Assembly: GCA_946811695.1 (NCBI GenBank)
Contig: OX328123.1
Coordinates: 15,846,538-15,910,537, forward strand
Length of the DNA stretch: 64,000 nt
Reading direction: 5' to 3'
DNA from: Gonocerus acuteangulatus
Taxonomy: Eukaryota > Arthropoda > Insecta > Hemiptera > Coreidae
Shown here: positions 10,263 through 22,419 of the stretch, piece by piece
How the letters are laid out: each line of letters opens with the position of its first letter
Position numbering within the stretch: position 1 is the first letter of the stretch
Program-made: the position numbers and the translations under genes
The notes under the pieces: generated by a model
Told to the model about the DNA's origin: nothing
What the model saw: the letters and a program-made list of their open reading frames with translations, nothing else
Database searches by the model: none

Positions 10263-10769
10263 GGGATATTTTTATTTTATTTTTCTGAAATTCATTGTTG
10301 ATTTTTTCGTTCATAAAATGTTTCCCAATGGAGTTCGTGGTAAATTGAATTAACCTTTAGTCCTTTATTAAATAGTTGTTGTTTTAAAATGTTGTTATTT
10401 ATATATTTATTTTAGAAATTATTGAGCAAATGTAAAAACAACTGCTCATAAGCCAAGTGGAGCATTCTTAGAAATTAATTATGAAACAAATTATTAGCAA
10501 GAATTATTTTTTGGCAATTTTTATAACCTCCTGTCTTCGCCTACTTTTTCTTCTTTTTGTAGTCAACAAACATTTTGTAGTAGCTTCATTAGATAGATTC
10601 GTGAAAAAAATTGAAATGATTTTTCTATACGCTTATGGATTTTCTACAGGCAATATTTCACCAAAGAACCGTAATCTATTAAAAAATGTTTGTTTTAATA
10701 TTATGTTCGCTGCATCTGATATTTGCTTCATCAGATCTTTCTCTTAATATTTATATTGCAAATTTTAGC

Positions 10770-10950
10770 GCGGTTCCTCCCTCCCTCCATAGGGAGAAAA
10801 CCCGCTTATGAGATTGACCTCACGACGCAATCCGGAACTGCCGACTAGAAACTGTTGGTAAATCATGGTAAGTGGAAGGTGACCTTTCGAATGCTTGCTA
10901 AATCCTCTGCAAAAAAGTTTCTGAAGCAATATTCGATGGGACAATGTCAT
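10770..10950. repeat. Dispersed repeat (CCTCCCTCCATAGGG family)
   Basis: CTCCCTCCATAGGGA followed by AACCCGCTTATGAG, TTGACCTCA and GACGCAATCC is shared with 53,289-53,375. A more diverged copy lies at about 35,010-35,090. Element type unknown. Confidence 0.55.
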
Positions 10951-11612
10951 TCAGAGAAATAAGAGCTTAAAACTTAAAAAGTGTTTCTTTTGTTCTTTTG
11001 AACCGGTTTTTGTCTTTGTTTAACTCACCTTTTAATTGGTTGTTTTTTGTTTTAAATTGCATTTATCAGTAAAATTAGTAATTTAGTAAAATAAGCCAAT
11101 AAACTGTGAAAGGTATTGATAATAAGTTTGGAGTGGCTGTGGTAATCATGATGGCTGTGGCTAATCATAATGGCGTTTGTTTTTATTTATCATATCTATA
11201 TAACCTTCCTCATACTGCTACAACTGAAGTTATCATTATTACTTATTTTATAGCAAAGGTTTAACCCATGAGAGAATGGAATTTTATTCGTCAGCACATA
11301 TTTACAGTTGATTTTAACAGTAAAACGAATTTGCTAGTAAAACAAGATACTTAAAATTACTACGAATTTTTGGTTGTTTGAAATCGAGCCTTCTGAGCAG
11401 TAGTCGAAGAGTAAGTACGTTTTCAGTACATAAATGTATTGACTTATACAGCCTTTCTCAAGAATGAGGATTAAGATTTATCCGCTTCTGTGTAAGTTGG
11501 CTACTGTCAGTTTCCTGTGATTTGTGATGCCTAATCTATTTCTTCGAGATGTACGGAACCGGGATGAGATGAAGCAGTTCCTGCGAGTCTGACTTTTTAT
11601 GTAATCATTACG

Positions 11613-12040
11613 TTGGACCTTGGAAGAGGAAGACCGAATCTGAAAAATCGACTTTTTTATTTTGTTTTTTTTCTGATTCAGAAAAATGTTGGTAACACGA
11701 AGCTTTGCCTCGTTTCTCTGGTTCGCCTTTATTTATTTCACAGTTTAAATTTAAAGTGAGCACCATCATCTATGAAAAATTCACGTCCGATTTCAAGGGC
11801 GAATCCCGGGTCTGAAACTCCCCTCTTAACATTTTTTACGCACAAATCACTGGTATAATTTAAAATTAAAACACTTTTTTCAATCATGTTTATGAACCAA
11901 CATTCCATAGAGGAAACCTTAAGATAGCCTTTGCTATCCATAGAGGATAGACTTTGCTATCCTGAAACACTTTCAGAGCTTTGACTTCGTTTTCCAACAT
12001 CCGCAAGATTCGCCCTTTCTCTTGCAGAATTGGCTCTTCG
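11613..12040 (-). mobile_element. CAGGACCTTGGAAG-TIR element
   Basis: Ends are GGACCTTGGAAGAGGAAG (left) and CCCTTTCTCTTGCAG (right), inverted relative to each other. The interior matches the copies at 14.1 and 57.3 kb (GAACCAACATTCCATAGAGG is the complement of their ATGCTGATTCATAAAC region). A 22-bp local duplication around TTTGCTATCC is present at 11,925-11,960. Noncoding. Confidence 0.65.
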
Positions 12041-12217
12041 TGGTTAAACATCACCAAGACTTTTTGGTATTGTACGTCCTTTACCAAGTCATTTAATCCT
12101 AAAGACCTTCATATATCTTTTAACTTCTGAAATCCAAATCCTCTGTTCACTCCCTTAATACACGTTCCCGTCCTTTCGGTATATATATTGCTGTAATTTA
12201 TTTTTAGCAGAAAAATG

Positions 12218-12861
12218 GGGTCTGTTTGCGAAGGGCACATCATTAGCATTTCTATTGGTTGTTGCTGGTAGTAAAGTAACCTTCAACACTCTAGTCAATC
12301 CAACTCGTAACAATTAATATAATTCTATTAATTTTAGTGAGTTGGATTAACTAGAGTTTTGATATCTTCTTGGGCGAGCGTAGCGAGAGGAAACGCATAG
12401 CACGTATGCCCATAATGCGAAATAAATATAAAAAATAAATATGTTATAGAACTACCGGACAACAAAAGTCGGTGAGAAGACCCCTAAACTTCACAATTAC
12501 CATTGATTTTTTATAATATTAACCTTTTTATTAATAAATATTGCTTGCTAAAATATATTCTGCTTATTTTCATTTATGCTTTACAAGCCTAAAATTATTA
12601 CTTACAAATAGAAGTTATCTAACGGTTAGATAGAAACCACATTATATAAATATAGTAGTCAAAAACGGTTTTTTTAAGTATTGTTTGCAGAGATTTTAAA
12701 TACTTTTGATTACTGTATATTTATATAATATGGTTTCTAGCCTTAAATAACATGTAAAGAAGTACTAGATAACCTGCAATGAACCTGTAAGCTAATCAGT
12801 AAGTACCAAAATCATGACAGATATTTCAAAGTAACTGGATGTGGTCTTCGCAAACAGACCC
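12218..12861. mobile_element. GGGTCTKTTTGCGAAG-TIR element, 644 bp
   Basis: Starts GGGTCTGTTTGCGAAGG and ends CTTCGCAAACAGACCC. It is related to the elements at 39,213-40,365 and 45,164-46,098, which have perfect 8-bp duplications; here the duplication is not clear. A long palindrome sits inside (12,288-12,357). No transposase. Confidence 0.75.
12288..12357. repeat. Nested palindrome
   Basis: ACTCTAGTCAATCCAACTC is answered by GAGTTGGATTAACTAGAGT around an AT-rich centre. Versions of it sit inside other elements of this family and inside the 19,717-20,667 element. Confidence 0.7.
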
Positions 12862-13434
12862 AAAATTATTGGTTGTTTGTAATATAGCTTTCCGAGGGAA
12901 TGTTCAAGAGGCCGAGTGCTGTAAGTTTCCGCTACTTTACGTTTTCTGTGCATATTGGCGCCTTTTCTTCATTATTTTATGGGAGTGAGTGGTTATATTT
13001 TTCGCAAAATATTAACTGTATCTATTCCATTCTTTCCAAAAGTAACAAGGGATAAGAAAAGCACTATGATGACGCAGCTCCTGCGTGAGATACTTCATTT
13101 TCCAGACTAGACTCATGCTCCCTACTTCTAGGGATTCCCTCTGGGAAAAGCTCCCCCTAACCTTGAGACCTCACACTGAGTCATGCAAGATGGCGACGAG
13201 TCCTCAGGAGGGGCCAGACCATACATATTGATTAAACGAGATCCTCACCTTGGCAGGATTTCCTTTCCCTTCCTGCAAGAACCACGCCCTCCGGGTAGTA
13301 GTGGTGGTGGTGGGGGAACGGAGACTTGGAGGGTTAGTACTTCTTCAAATCGATCCGTCCAGGAAGAGGTCTAAGGACGAAACGAGGAAAACATTATGGT
13401 AGGGATGAAAAGAACGTTTTTACTACCACAAGTA

Positions 13435-13521
13435 CGTTCTAAATCACAGAAGAAGCTAAATATCGTTCTAAATCACAGAAGAAGCTAAATATCGTTCTAA
13501 ATCACAGAAGAAGCTAAATAT
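13435..13521. repeat. 29-bp tandem repeat, 3 copies
   Basis: Three identical copies of a 29-bp unit starting CGTTCTAAATCACAG and ending GAAGCTAAATAT, followed by GGGCGTATATAG. No coding role visible. Confidence 0.9.
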
Positions 13522-13543
13522 CGTGGGCGTATATAGAAACTTA

Positions 13544-13640
13544 GGGTCTGTTTTCGAAGACCAAATCCAGTTATTTTCAAGTATCTCTCGTGATTTTGGT
13601 ACTGACTGATTAGCACAGGTTACTGACTACAGGTTCTTTC
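13544..13640. mobile_element. Solo left end of GGGTCT-TIR element
   Basis: GGGTCTGTTTTCGAAGACC and CCAGTTATTTTCAAGTA match the terminus of the 12.2, 39.2 and 45.2 kb elements. No partner terminus follows; a poly-G run (13,640-13,651) lies next to the break. Confidence 0.6.
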
Positions 13641-14105
13641 GGGGGGGGGGGGAGAGGCTGAGAGCATTTCCGGGGTAAGGAATACTAAAAATCTAGAACA
13701 TAAAATATTTAGGGACTTAAAACGCTATTTCGCACAAAAAAAAACTTAATTTTTCTGAACTAAGAGATCTTATTTAATTTATTTTAAAAGTTTTTATGAC
13801 ATATTTTTACCGATCAAGTCGAAATTTCGGGGGGCTCCCCCTTTATATGTGGCCATGCTTAATATAACGTTCAATTTGCTTATAAATCGATTTTCAAGGA
13901 GTCGTGAAAAAATCTACGACTTCCCAACAGTTCAACTTACAGAATTCTACTTACCTGCATTTAAATGAGAAACAAATTTAAAAAATAGGAGTTATAATTA
14001 TCTACATTACTATCTTAATTTTACACAAACTCGCGTTATTTTCTCGAAGATATATAAAGAAAATTGGCAAGAAACGACATTCTTTTATGCACCTCACTGT
14101 GAACT

Positions 14106-14520
14106 CAGGATCTTGGAATGAAAACGACGGATCGCGAATTCCGGATGTTGGGAAATCCAAGTTGAAGTTCTAGAAGCGCTTCAGGATTGCAAAGGCGAAT
14201 GTTTCCTCTATGGAATGCTGATTCATAAACCTGATTGAAAAAGTATGCAATTCAAATTCAAAGTTTTAATTATAATTTACACGAGTGATTTATGGATAAG
14301 AAAATGCTAGGAGGCGAGTTTCAGACCCGGGATTCGCCCTTGAAATCGGACATTGTAGTTTTCATTTATGATGCTGCTATTCACTTCAACATGAAACTGT
14401 GAGAGAACTAAAGGCGAACCAGAGAAACAAGGCGAAGCGTCATGTTACCTAAATCTTTCTGACTCCCAAAATAAAATAAAAAGTCGATTCTTCATATTCG
14501 TCCTTTCTCTTCCAAGGTCC
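14106..14520 (+). mobile_element. CAGGACCTTGGAAG-TIR element
   Basis: Left end CAGGATCTTGGAATGAAAA and right end CCTTTCTCTTCCAAGGTCC form imperfect inverted repeats. The interior (TTCTAGAAGCGCTTCAGGAT, ATGCTGATTCATAAACC) is shared with 57,339-57,760. The rest of the family has no coding capacity either. Confidence 0.7.
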
Positions 14521-14602
14521 CGAAATGATCTCATATCTTTTTTTGAACATTGTTTCCTCATATTACAAAAGCACATTACTTGGATTTATAAACGTGTGAC
14601 GA

Positions 14603-14780
14603 GGCCCGGAGGCCATGAGTGTTAAGGCATCAGCACTTAACACTCCGTGCCAATGGTCGTGGGTTCGATTCCCGCTATGGGGTGGTGGCATTTCATTAGA
14701 AAAAAGAAAAGGCATCAGCCCTATCCCGGCTAGATCCACCTAAAATTCTTATTTAATAATAATGGAGGTTAAAATTTAAA
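14603..14780 (+). mobile_element. tRNA-derived SINE
   Basis: The head has an A-box-like GGCCATGAGTG (about 14,611) and a perfect B box GGTTCGATTCC (14,662-14,672), spaced as in a tRNA gene. The body contains GGTGGTGGCATTTC, AGAAAAGGCATCAGCCC and CGGCTAGATCCACC. It is shared in part with the minus-strand copy at 15,511-15,660 and with the 5S SINE. The spacing between boxes and the missing acceptor-stem pairing rule out a tRNA gene. Confidence 0.8.
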
Positions 14781-15510
14781 TATAAATATATGATGTACAA
14801 ATTTGTCACATGTTTCCAAGTAGGTCCAAAGAATTTTCACCCCATTGGTGGCCTCTCTAATTGTAGTAGATTAGCTTTTTCATAACTTTCGAATTCAATG
14901 TTCTCGACTACTAGTAGCATTAGACAAATATTTCTGGAGGGGGGCTAATTTAGTATGGGCTAACCGCCGTGCCTGGGGGTGTAGAATCAAATTTTTATAA
15001 CCAGGCACCTGGAAAACATTAGGGAGTATTTTATAAACTAAGAACAAACATTAATTAGAACTTAACACCCCTTTAGTCACCACTGGAGCAAAATTAGTCT
15101 CTCCACAGAAGAAAGGTCACATATAGGAACCTGCCAACATACAGTTAACTTCCATGAATACCACAAAGTCTAAGATTGCAAATTCAGCAGTTGTGACGTC
15201 TCAATCAATGTAGGCGATTGCAGAATCAGTTGTCGATCGGAGTTGGCGTTATAAAAGTGTCCACTCCCAGGACCCCTATTTTCAGTGTGTTTTTCATTTT
15301 TTACGTAAGATGACAACTTCTTGCGAAAGCGCGAAATAAATAGTACAAAAAAATTAAAATATTGTCTATGCAGAATTCTTCTCTTATTTTGGGTTGTCCA
15401 AAATATTTTATCAAATATATGCAGACAGGTCCTGCTAACTTTCAACACGAAAGTAGCAGCAGGTTGTTTGTATTTTCTTTAAATTAAACAAGATTTGAAT
15501 TTAACGTAAA

Positions 15511-15660
15511 ATTTATTTCTTTAAACTTTAACGTCCATTATAATTAACGGAATTTTAGGACGGGTTATCTATAGGTCACCACCCTTTTCTAGCGAGGATA
15601 GGGCTGTGCTTTTTCTTTTTTCCAAAAAAAAACCACTACCACTAGGGGGGAGTGTAAGCT
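15511..15660 (-). mobile_element. SINE fragment
   Basis: The minus strand reads GTGGTAGTGG, AAAAAGCACAGCCCTATCC, CTAGAAAAGGGTGGTGACC, TATAGATAACCC. These are the body blocks of both the tRNA-headed SINE at 14.6 kb and the 5S-headed SINE at 1.1 kb, so this copy links the two families. The tRNA head is missing. Confidence 0.7.
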
Positions 15661-16121
15661 CAATATACTGCGCACAGCATTCAAAATTGTTATCAATAAT
15701 TTGTTCTATTTGGTATCACGAAGTTTGTTTCACGTCATTTTCAAAACTTTATTTTTGCACATCGTAATAATGAAATTGAATGTGAAAATCGCATAGTTTT
15801 TTTCAGCTCCTAAAATAAAATAAATGAATAAATGAGAACCAGATAGTTTAGCCGTTGAGGTGATAAGAAATCAGGAAGTGTTTGGAATTTGCATAGAAAC
15901 GTCAGATTTTTTTTTAAAATCTATATTTCAATCGTTTTGCCATGGTTTTTCACAGCCTTTTCAGCTGAAAAGTAAATATACATAATCACAAAAGAGAATA
16001 ATCTCAACAGCAAACCAAATTTTACTTTATGACAATATGTCATAAAACCATTATTTGATACGTTTTATACAAAACTACGTCGAAAGGAAATAAAAAAAAA
16101 ATTAAAAAAATTATTAATTAC

Positions 16122-16375
16122 ATAGGCACACAAAATAAAACAAGTGGTCTTTTCCAAAGGCACCATACATATATTCTGACGAATTTCTACACGCTGAATC
16201 CGAATCCGGAGTCCGTTTCACTCCATCACGTCAGGTTTAAGGGCATTTGAAGGTCGAATTTCATATGAAGTCGTTAAAGAAGAAATATCCGAGGTCTGTT
16301 TCACCCCATTTCCCATCGGCGCACAATCAAAGTCAATTCAAGGACAAATATGTTTATTTTGCAAAAAAAAAAAAA
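16122..16375 (+). mobile_element. Partial CAGGCACA-TIR element
   Basis: ATAGGCACACAAAATAAAA, AAGTGGTC and GAATCCGGAGTCCGTTTCAC match the left part of the complete element at 58,214-58,731. It ends in a poly-A run (16,362-16,379). No coding. Confidence 0.6.
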
Positions 16376-17268
16376 AAAATAAAATAATAATTTTTGACTC
16401 CATATTCTGAAAGAACGGAAAATATTACGCCTATATTCTATTCCTCAAGGTCACTTTATTTTCCCACACAAAAAGCAAAAATGCGATTACGTTGCTTCAT
16501 ACACCTAGATTAGTAGATTTTTTTTTTAATAATCGTTAACTAAAAATAAGTTCTGAATAAAACTCCTGATCAATCCGTACATAAAATGCTTACTTATCCA
16601 ACATGCACATTAATAATAATAATAATATGCACACCTTTTTTTAGAAAAAAAAAATCAAGAAATTCTCTCATACACAGAATAAATACACTACACTAATATC
16701 CTTATACAATAAAAAATTGTAACGCAATTAAATCAAAAATTAAAGATAAATTTCCAGAATGTTTATAGTTACAAATGTGCTCGCGTCTTCGAAGTTGCTC
16801 CATCTTTGCTCTTAACGGATCTTTGTGTTTGCTATTCTCGTTTTTGTTTTTTTTTTTTTTTTTTTTTTTTTGTTTTTGCTTTTAGCAGTAATATTAATTT
16901 GCCAGTAAAATAAGCTAAGTAAAATGAGGGTAGATACGTATTAGCGTCAACGCAGATTAAAGAACCGGTTCTCAAAGATCTGGATCAAGGCGGCAATTGA
17001 GTTTGTGCCTATATTGCGACGGGATTACGTATCAACGACTTGATTTGACTAGAGTTTCAAGGATGGTTTTTCGATGGATAGTGGACCGATATGCAATTTA
17101 ACAGTGCTTCCCTTGTTTCGGTAAAATAAACAACAAACTAGGGAATCGCGTAAAAACAAGCAAAATAGTGTCCAATAGAATTACTTATAGGAATAGACCA
17201 TTAAAAATGCGTTATCCATGATCCAGATCTCTGAACGAGACCCATATCTTTAACCTGCGTTAAAGGTA

Positions 17269-17904
17269 ATGCGTAAGTACCAAAATGTGTTTTGTCTTCT
17301 TCCCTGGAAATTAAATGTGCTTATGATGCGGCTTCTTTGTCCAGCGGTCTTGCTCCTCCTTTCTACACGATATTTCGCCGGATTCCGGAATGAATTACAT
17401 TCCCTAGACGGGCGGGGGGGGGGACACTGCTCCATGTGCAATCTCAAGAAGGAGGAAGACACTCTGCATTTTCTCGCGAGATGTCCGATAATGAAGGAAT
17501 TCAGGAGAGCGCACTACGGAAAGGACCTACTCACCCTTGAAGAAGTCAAGCAGATTCTTAACGGAAACAACTGGGACACTTTATATAAATATTTAAATAA
17601 CATATGCAAATACCGACAATTTTTAATTCTTCAATTTAATTATTGATTTATATTTCATAAGTTGTTTATTTTATTTTTTTTTTCTCTCTGTCTATTTTAT
17701 TATAACTGTATTTATTAATTATTATTTAATTTTATGTTTAATTATTGTTTTTCTTCTTTTATCGAGCCTTCTTTAGAGGTATCCATAACTTTCTAAATAT
17801 ATATTGTTATTTTAAGAAATTAAGTTATGTATATAGGTATGCACTCTGGCTGATGGACAATGTCCAAGCCTAAGTAAATTGTTTTATTATTTTCTTTTTA
17901 TATT

Positions 17905-17979
<75 letters not shown>

Positions 17980-18024
17980 GTATGTATGTATGTATGAAAT
18001 AATAAATTTACATTCATTCATTCC
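17269..18024 (+). pseudogene. LINE 3' end with CCHC knuckle
   Basis: The frame 17,269-17,643 ends with CSMCNLKKEEDTLHFLARCP, a C-x2-C...H-x4-C knuckle typical of the C-terminus of several LINE ORF2 proteins, then about 45 residues and a stop. A 3' UTR of about 380 bp follows, with a (TA)n/(GTAT)n microsatellite, and the copy ends in CATTCATTCATT (18,010-18,023). Everything upstream of the knuckle region is lost or frameshifted: 5'-truncated. Confidence 0.7.
17914..17994. repeat. (TA)n then (TATG)n microsatellite
   Basis: About 30 TA repeats followed by TATGTATG repeats, inside the LINE 3' UTR. Confidence 0.95.
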
Positions 18025-18159
18025 CTTACCAACCTGCAAGAATGAATGACAGCCGGAAGAAGTCGGAAATGAATTGTGCAGAAATGAGGGGCCACATCAC
18101 AAACACACACAAATATTACACTCGTTGGACATTTTTCCTATTTCAGGATTTAAAATTCG

Positions 18160-18420
18160 ACATCATTTAAATAATTGATCACTCATTTTAAACCTGTTGA
18201 GTGAAACGGGCAAATCTCCTTGCCTTGCTTCCTCGAGCACAGGGCATTCCACCAAGATATGTATGTACAAGATTCTATGTATGTACAAGATTCTATGTAA
18301 CACACCAAGGAGTGTGCTACATAGAATCTTATATTCTGAACAAAGCTGGCACACAGGAATGGCGTAAAAAGTTCTTCTTCTGTCAAGAAACATTACGATA
18401 AAGAAGATAACTACGTAATT
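18160..18420 (-). pseudogene. LINE ORF2 C-terminal fragment
   Basis: The minus strand reads PVCQLCSEYKI...HILVECPVLEEAR, again a C-x2-C...H-x4-C knuckle with the H-x-L-x-E-C-P pattern of Jockey/I-type LINEs. Between C-x2-C and HILVECP a duplicated RILYIH (GTATGTACAAGATTCTAT repeated at 18,260-18,297) lengthens the loop. Its direction is opposite to the adjacent 17.3-kb LINE. Confidence 0.6.
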
Positions 18421-18896
18421 AACCTGTGCGCACTAATTCCTCAATATAGAACCAAGAAGAATTTAAAAATCCTATTTCAAAGAGATGGTTTTGCCTTTCC
18501 TGGAGTATCATGATCCCGAAGACCCATAAAAGAGGAAGTACAGGTGCAGATAATCGATTCTCCACTATAAACAAGTGCTGCGTAATATCGACCAGTGAGT
18601 CAGCGGTGAAGCCGACAGTCCTAGGCCTACAGACCCTCTCACCCTCTGGCCACGCCCATCAAACGAAACCGACGCCACCAAAGGTCGCCAAGAAACTCAC
18701 AAATCAATAGTACAACCTAGAGACATGGATCGAAGAGAAGGAAACTCACTGTCTAAAATAATCTTAAGTTTGTTTTTTTTTATTCAAATAATTAGACTAG
18801 TCATTGAAAATAAAAATAAAATAGATAAATTCTATACAATAATAACTAAAAGAAAAAAAAACAAAGTTTAGTTGCCCAACTATATTGGGTTGCTCA

Positions 18897-19146
18897 CATG
18901 GGCGTATGTAAGGAGGATGGCTGAGGGGGCTGCAGCCCCCCCCCCCCCAAATTTTGTTTTCTTGAGAACGTTTCATGTAGAAAAAGACTAAAACAACGAA
19001 AAATATCTTTACATTTACCCTGGTTTACTTGGTGTCCAGCGGGCCTTTAATCCCACCATTTTACACTAAAATATTTAAAATTTTCCCTACTGCCCAGGTG
19101 CTACCAGCCCCCCCTCTCCCGAAATTATTTCTTATATACGCTAGTG
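18897..19146. mobile_element. CATGGGCGTATA-type hAT MITE, 250 bp
   Basis: Starts CATGGGCGTATGTAAGG and ends TTATATACGCTAGTG; duplications GTTGCTCA (18,889-18,896) and GCTGCTCA (19,147-19,154) match at 7 of 8. It contains GCTGAGGGGGCTGCAGC and a C14 run, as in the copy at 48,235-48,514. Confidence 0.8.
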
Positions 19147-19716
19147 GCTGCTCACTGCACAACATACTAAACAACAATAAATTGCAAGAATTATAAAACT
19201 AACTGAAACAAATAAAATCAATATTTGAATTAAAAACAAATTGATAAAACTATAAACATAATGGTAAAATTAATTTGTCAAATGTTAAAATAAAATGAAA
19301 ATACTTCTGGTTATGGGAAATAAAAGAAAGAATTAAATAAATAAAATGCAGTACTTCAGCCATTTATGTAGTTATAAATAATGGCCAGGAAATCAACGAG
19401 AATAGATTCAGCTATGATTCCTAATTGTTCCTCGCTGATTCCTGTTTCCTTGAGACATGCTGCCGTCTCCTTCGGGATGGTGCCTCTGGAACCGAACCAT
19501 AATCCCTGTACTCGGTACTCTCTGAGTCCATAAGTCTCATTGATTTTTTTCTTATAAGTTAAAGCACTTGTTGTAGATACGTTCCCCTTGTTTAACGTCG
19601 TTGCCTTCATATTGGATAGTCAGGTCTAAAATTAGAGCAGTTTTGGTATTCCGCTTGATGTCAGCGTATCTTGTGGAGCCTTCGTCGTCGATGCTGAATC
19701 ACTCATAACCTATTTC

Positions 19717-20667
19717 GGTAAAAGTGAAGTTTCACGCCCTCCAAACCGATTTCTTTCAAAGTTTGTACAATAACGTATTTTGATGCACTAAACACGAATA
19801 CGTTAAAAAAAAACAACTTCGAATTTAACTAGGAAAGAAGTTATTAAGCACTAAAGTTCACTGTTATGCGGGTTATGAGAGCCAATGTAAACAACTAAAT
19901 TTGTGACGACTTTAAGGCATACATGACTTTAAGGGATAAATGACGACTTTAAGGCATACATGCTATGCGTTTCCGCTCGCTCAAGAAGATAAAAAAACCC
20001 TATTCAATCCAACTCGCTAAAATTGATAGAATTTTATTAATTTTTCTATTAGTTTTTAATTTAAATATTGATTTTATTTGTTTCATTTAGTTTTATAATT
20101 CTTGCAATTTATTGTTGTTTAGTATGTTGTGTAGTGAGCAGCCACTAGCGTGTATAAGAAATAATTTCGGGAGAGGGGGGGCTGGTAGCACCTAGGCAGT
20201 AGGGAAAATTTTAAATATTTTAGTGTAAAATGGTGGGATTAAAGGCCCGCTGGACACCAAGTAAACCAGGGTAAATGTAAAGACATTTTTCGTTGTTTTA
20301 GTCTTTTTCTACATGAAACTTTCTTAGCGAGCGGAAACGCATAGCACGTATGCCCTTAAGCGACAGGTGACGACAGGTGAGGATGCCCTTAAAATTAACA
20401 ATATTTTTGAATAAATGGTTTATGAACCTTTCAAATGAGAGCTCTGTTTCCCAATGTTACATATCTGCGCATGCGCGTGTTTACAAATACGCTGTTGACG
20501 CCTAGTTTTATAACCTTCCTAACAGTGAACTTTAGTGCTTAATAACTTCTTTCCTAGTTAAATGCGAAGGTTTTTTTTTAACGTATTCGTGTTTAGTGCA
20601 TCAAAATACATTGTTGTGAAAAGTGTTAAAGAAATCGGTTTGGAGGGCGTGAAACTTCACTTTTACC
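19717..20667. mobile_element. GGTAAAAGTGAAG-TIR element, 951 bp, perfect TSD
   Basis: Starts GGTAAAAGTGAAGTTTCACG and ends CGTGAAACTTCACTTTTACC. The 8-bp repeat CCTATTTC at 19,709-19,716 and 20,668-20,675 is perfect. Arms of about 160 bp are nearly perfect inverted repeats. Inside are GCATACATGCTATGCG blocks, the CAATCCAACTCGCTAAAATT palindrome half, and a captured inverted copy of the neighbouring MITE (20,053-20,324). No transposase. Confidence 0.92.
20053..20324 (-). repeat. Inverted copy of 18,965-19,236
   Basis: This stretch is the reverse complement of 19,236 down to 18,965. It includes half of the CATGGGCG MITE and unique flanking DNA (ATACTAAACAACAATAAATT on the source strand). It sits inside the 19,717-20,667 element. 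Confidence 0.9.
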
Positions 20668-21369
20668 CCTATTTCTTATAAGATTTCTATGAGAGCATGC
20701 TTCAAATAATTATGGCGACGTGTAACCAAAAGCATACTATTAGCGTCTCTTTCTCTTTGCCACACCTGCGCCAAAGGAGACCGACATCTCTTGGTTCACT
20801 ACTTATGCCTGGAACTGCTCGAAGCGGTGCATAGTTCATATTCAGCTTCAAGGGATTAATCCATTAGGATCCAGATAATACTTCCTTGTCATATATGAAC
20901 TAAAATAATTCAAGAAAATTCCTCAATAATTTGCTTAAAATAACCTATATAAATAAAATAAAAACACGAATAGTCCTTCTCTTTTACATTCGAAATGAGC
21001 AAGTGTTTCAATTAATAATTTCCTTCCACAGTTTCGTATATGCTTGGTCCTACAGTATGTAAAAAATACATAAAAAATTCACATTTTCGTCTATTGATCT
21101 TGATTAATAATAAGAGCGTCCCCATTTAAAAACCCCCCACATACACACATATTTTTTTTCCTCTATCTTTCTTTTAGTGCATGCCACCCACTTGGGTGAC
21201 TAATGCCTCTTTTGGAGAATAGGACGATGACCTTCTACAGGCAAATCTATTCAGAAAAGCTTTCAGTAGAGCAAATATTTGTTTTTCTTTCAGTTGTAAA
21301 TTATACATTTTTGTGCAATAGTAGTTTGCCTACGTAGGTTTGGCGGGTGAATTCTATTCAAACATACTA

Positions 21370-21700
21370 CAAAGTAGACCCCCCCCCCTCTTCCGGTCGA
21401 CAAATTTATTTAACTTTTACAACACTTCTTTCTCATTAGATAACCACGAAGTATAGAGCGTTTCGTTAAAATACAACAGAACGACCGGTACGAGCAAATT
21501 AGTAATTTAGGTCCAGAGTAAGCCCCCCCCCCTTCTAATGAATCAATTTAGTTTATTTTTACAACCCATTTTCCCTTTAAATGACCACAACGAATACCGA
21601 GTTTCGTTGAAATATAGCCAAACATTACGGCTGGTATTGGCAAATTGGTAGTTTGGGTACAATCTATTTATTTTTAATAATGCGCAATTTTTAAATGCCA
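21370..21700 (-). repeat. G-tract tandem repeat (C runs on +)
   Basis: Two units with C runs at about 21,380-21,389 and 21,525-21,534 (about 145 bp apart), followed by TTCTAATGAATCAATTTAG and ACCACAACGAATACCGAG. Reverse orientation of the units at 1-420 and 25.9-26.3 kb. Confidence 0.75.
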
Positions 21701-22419
21701 ATTATTAAAAATAAATAAATACAAAATTACAAAAAAAAAAATTATCGTTAGGAAATATCCATCAGAAACAATAATACCCTTAGAAACTAGAAGTTAGGTC
21801 GACTAAGATGTTACATATTACTACAAAAGTTCTCATACATTGGAATTCTCTTAAGATAAAAATAGAAGGCTGATTTAAATGGAATTAAAATCGTAAAGTA
21901 TTCCAGGCATAAACCAGCTTTATAATCCAAAGCAGTGAAAGTGCACCGCAAAATATCTCTGGAGCCGAAGTATAAAATTGGATTGCACTGAGGGGGGGGG
22001 GGGGAGGTCAACAGACCGGAGTAGAAATGAAAAAAAAATCGTCCCCTGACTAGGGAGCCGTAGCCAGACGTCTGCTATCGATCTGAGCTCTGCATGACGG
22101 GGCCCTTGTCTTCCTGCTCATTTCAACTACTGCATAATTCTGCATTCTAGGAGTGCACTTCTGTTTGTTAGGGGGGGGGGGCGCCAAGGGCAACCAAACA
22201 CTGCTCGGCTCATTTCTTACTAATGGAAATAGCCAGAGTTCGTTGGCATGTAATTTTCCGCATGAATGAGAAGCAATGCCATAAAATAACAATTTTAATA
22301 ATGTGTATGTAAAACTTGTTTTTTTTCCAATTATTCTCAATTAAAAATGAAAAATAATTAAATTTTAGGGAATCATGACGAAGAAACTTAAGAAAAACGG
22401 ACAATTTATTCGCAATTAA

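Larger units (their letters stand above)
19356..20900 (-). pseudogene. LINE C-terminus (restriction-like endonuclease type?) split by TIR element
   Basis: On the minus strand, 20,840-20,690 reads NYAPLRAVPG...LLWRRCGKEKETL, a zinc-knuckle-like block. After the 19,717-20,667 insertion it resumes with DDEGSTRYADIKRNTKTALI, LDLTIQYEGND, YGLREYRVQGLWFGSRGTIP and the stop at 19,356. The order (knuckle, STRR.DI, ILD.T..(F/Y)E, GARGTIP) is that of a C-terminal domain common in insect retrotransposons. I take it to be the restriction-like endonuclease of an R2/R4-like LINE, but that assignment is inference. Stops and frame changes show it is inactive. A related piece lies at 38,682-38,930. Confidence 0.6.

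Noticed and set aside
10481..10747. An 88-residue hydrophobic protein
   Set aside because: AT-rich open frame without known domain, and next to repeats; expected by chance.
15170..15448. A 92-residue protein on the minus strand
   Set aside because: No motif, no splice context, bordered by SINE and other repeats.
22050..22340. A 96-residue proline-rich protein
   Set aside because: Spans a G run and an unrelated repeat border; no domain.
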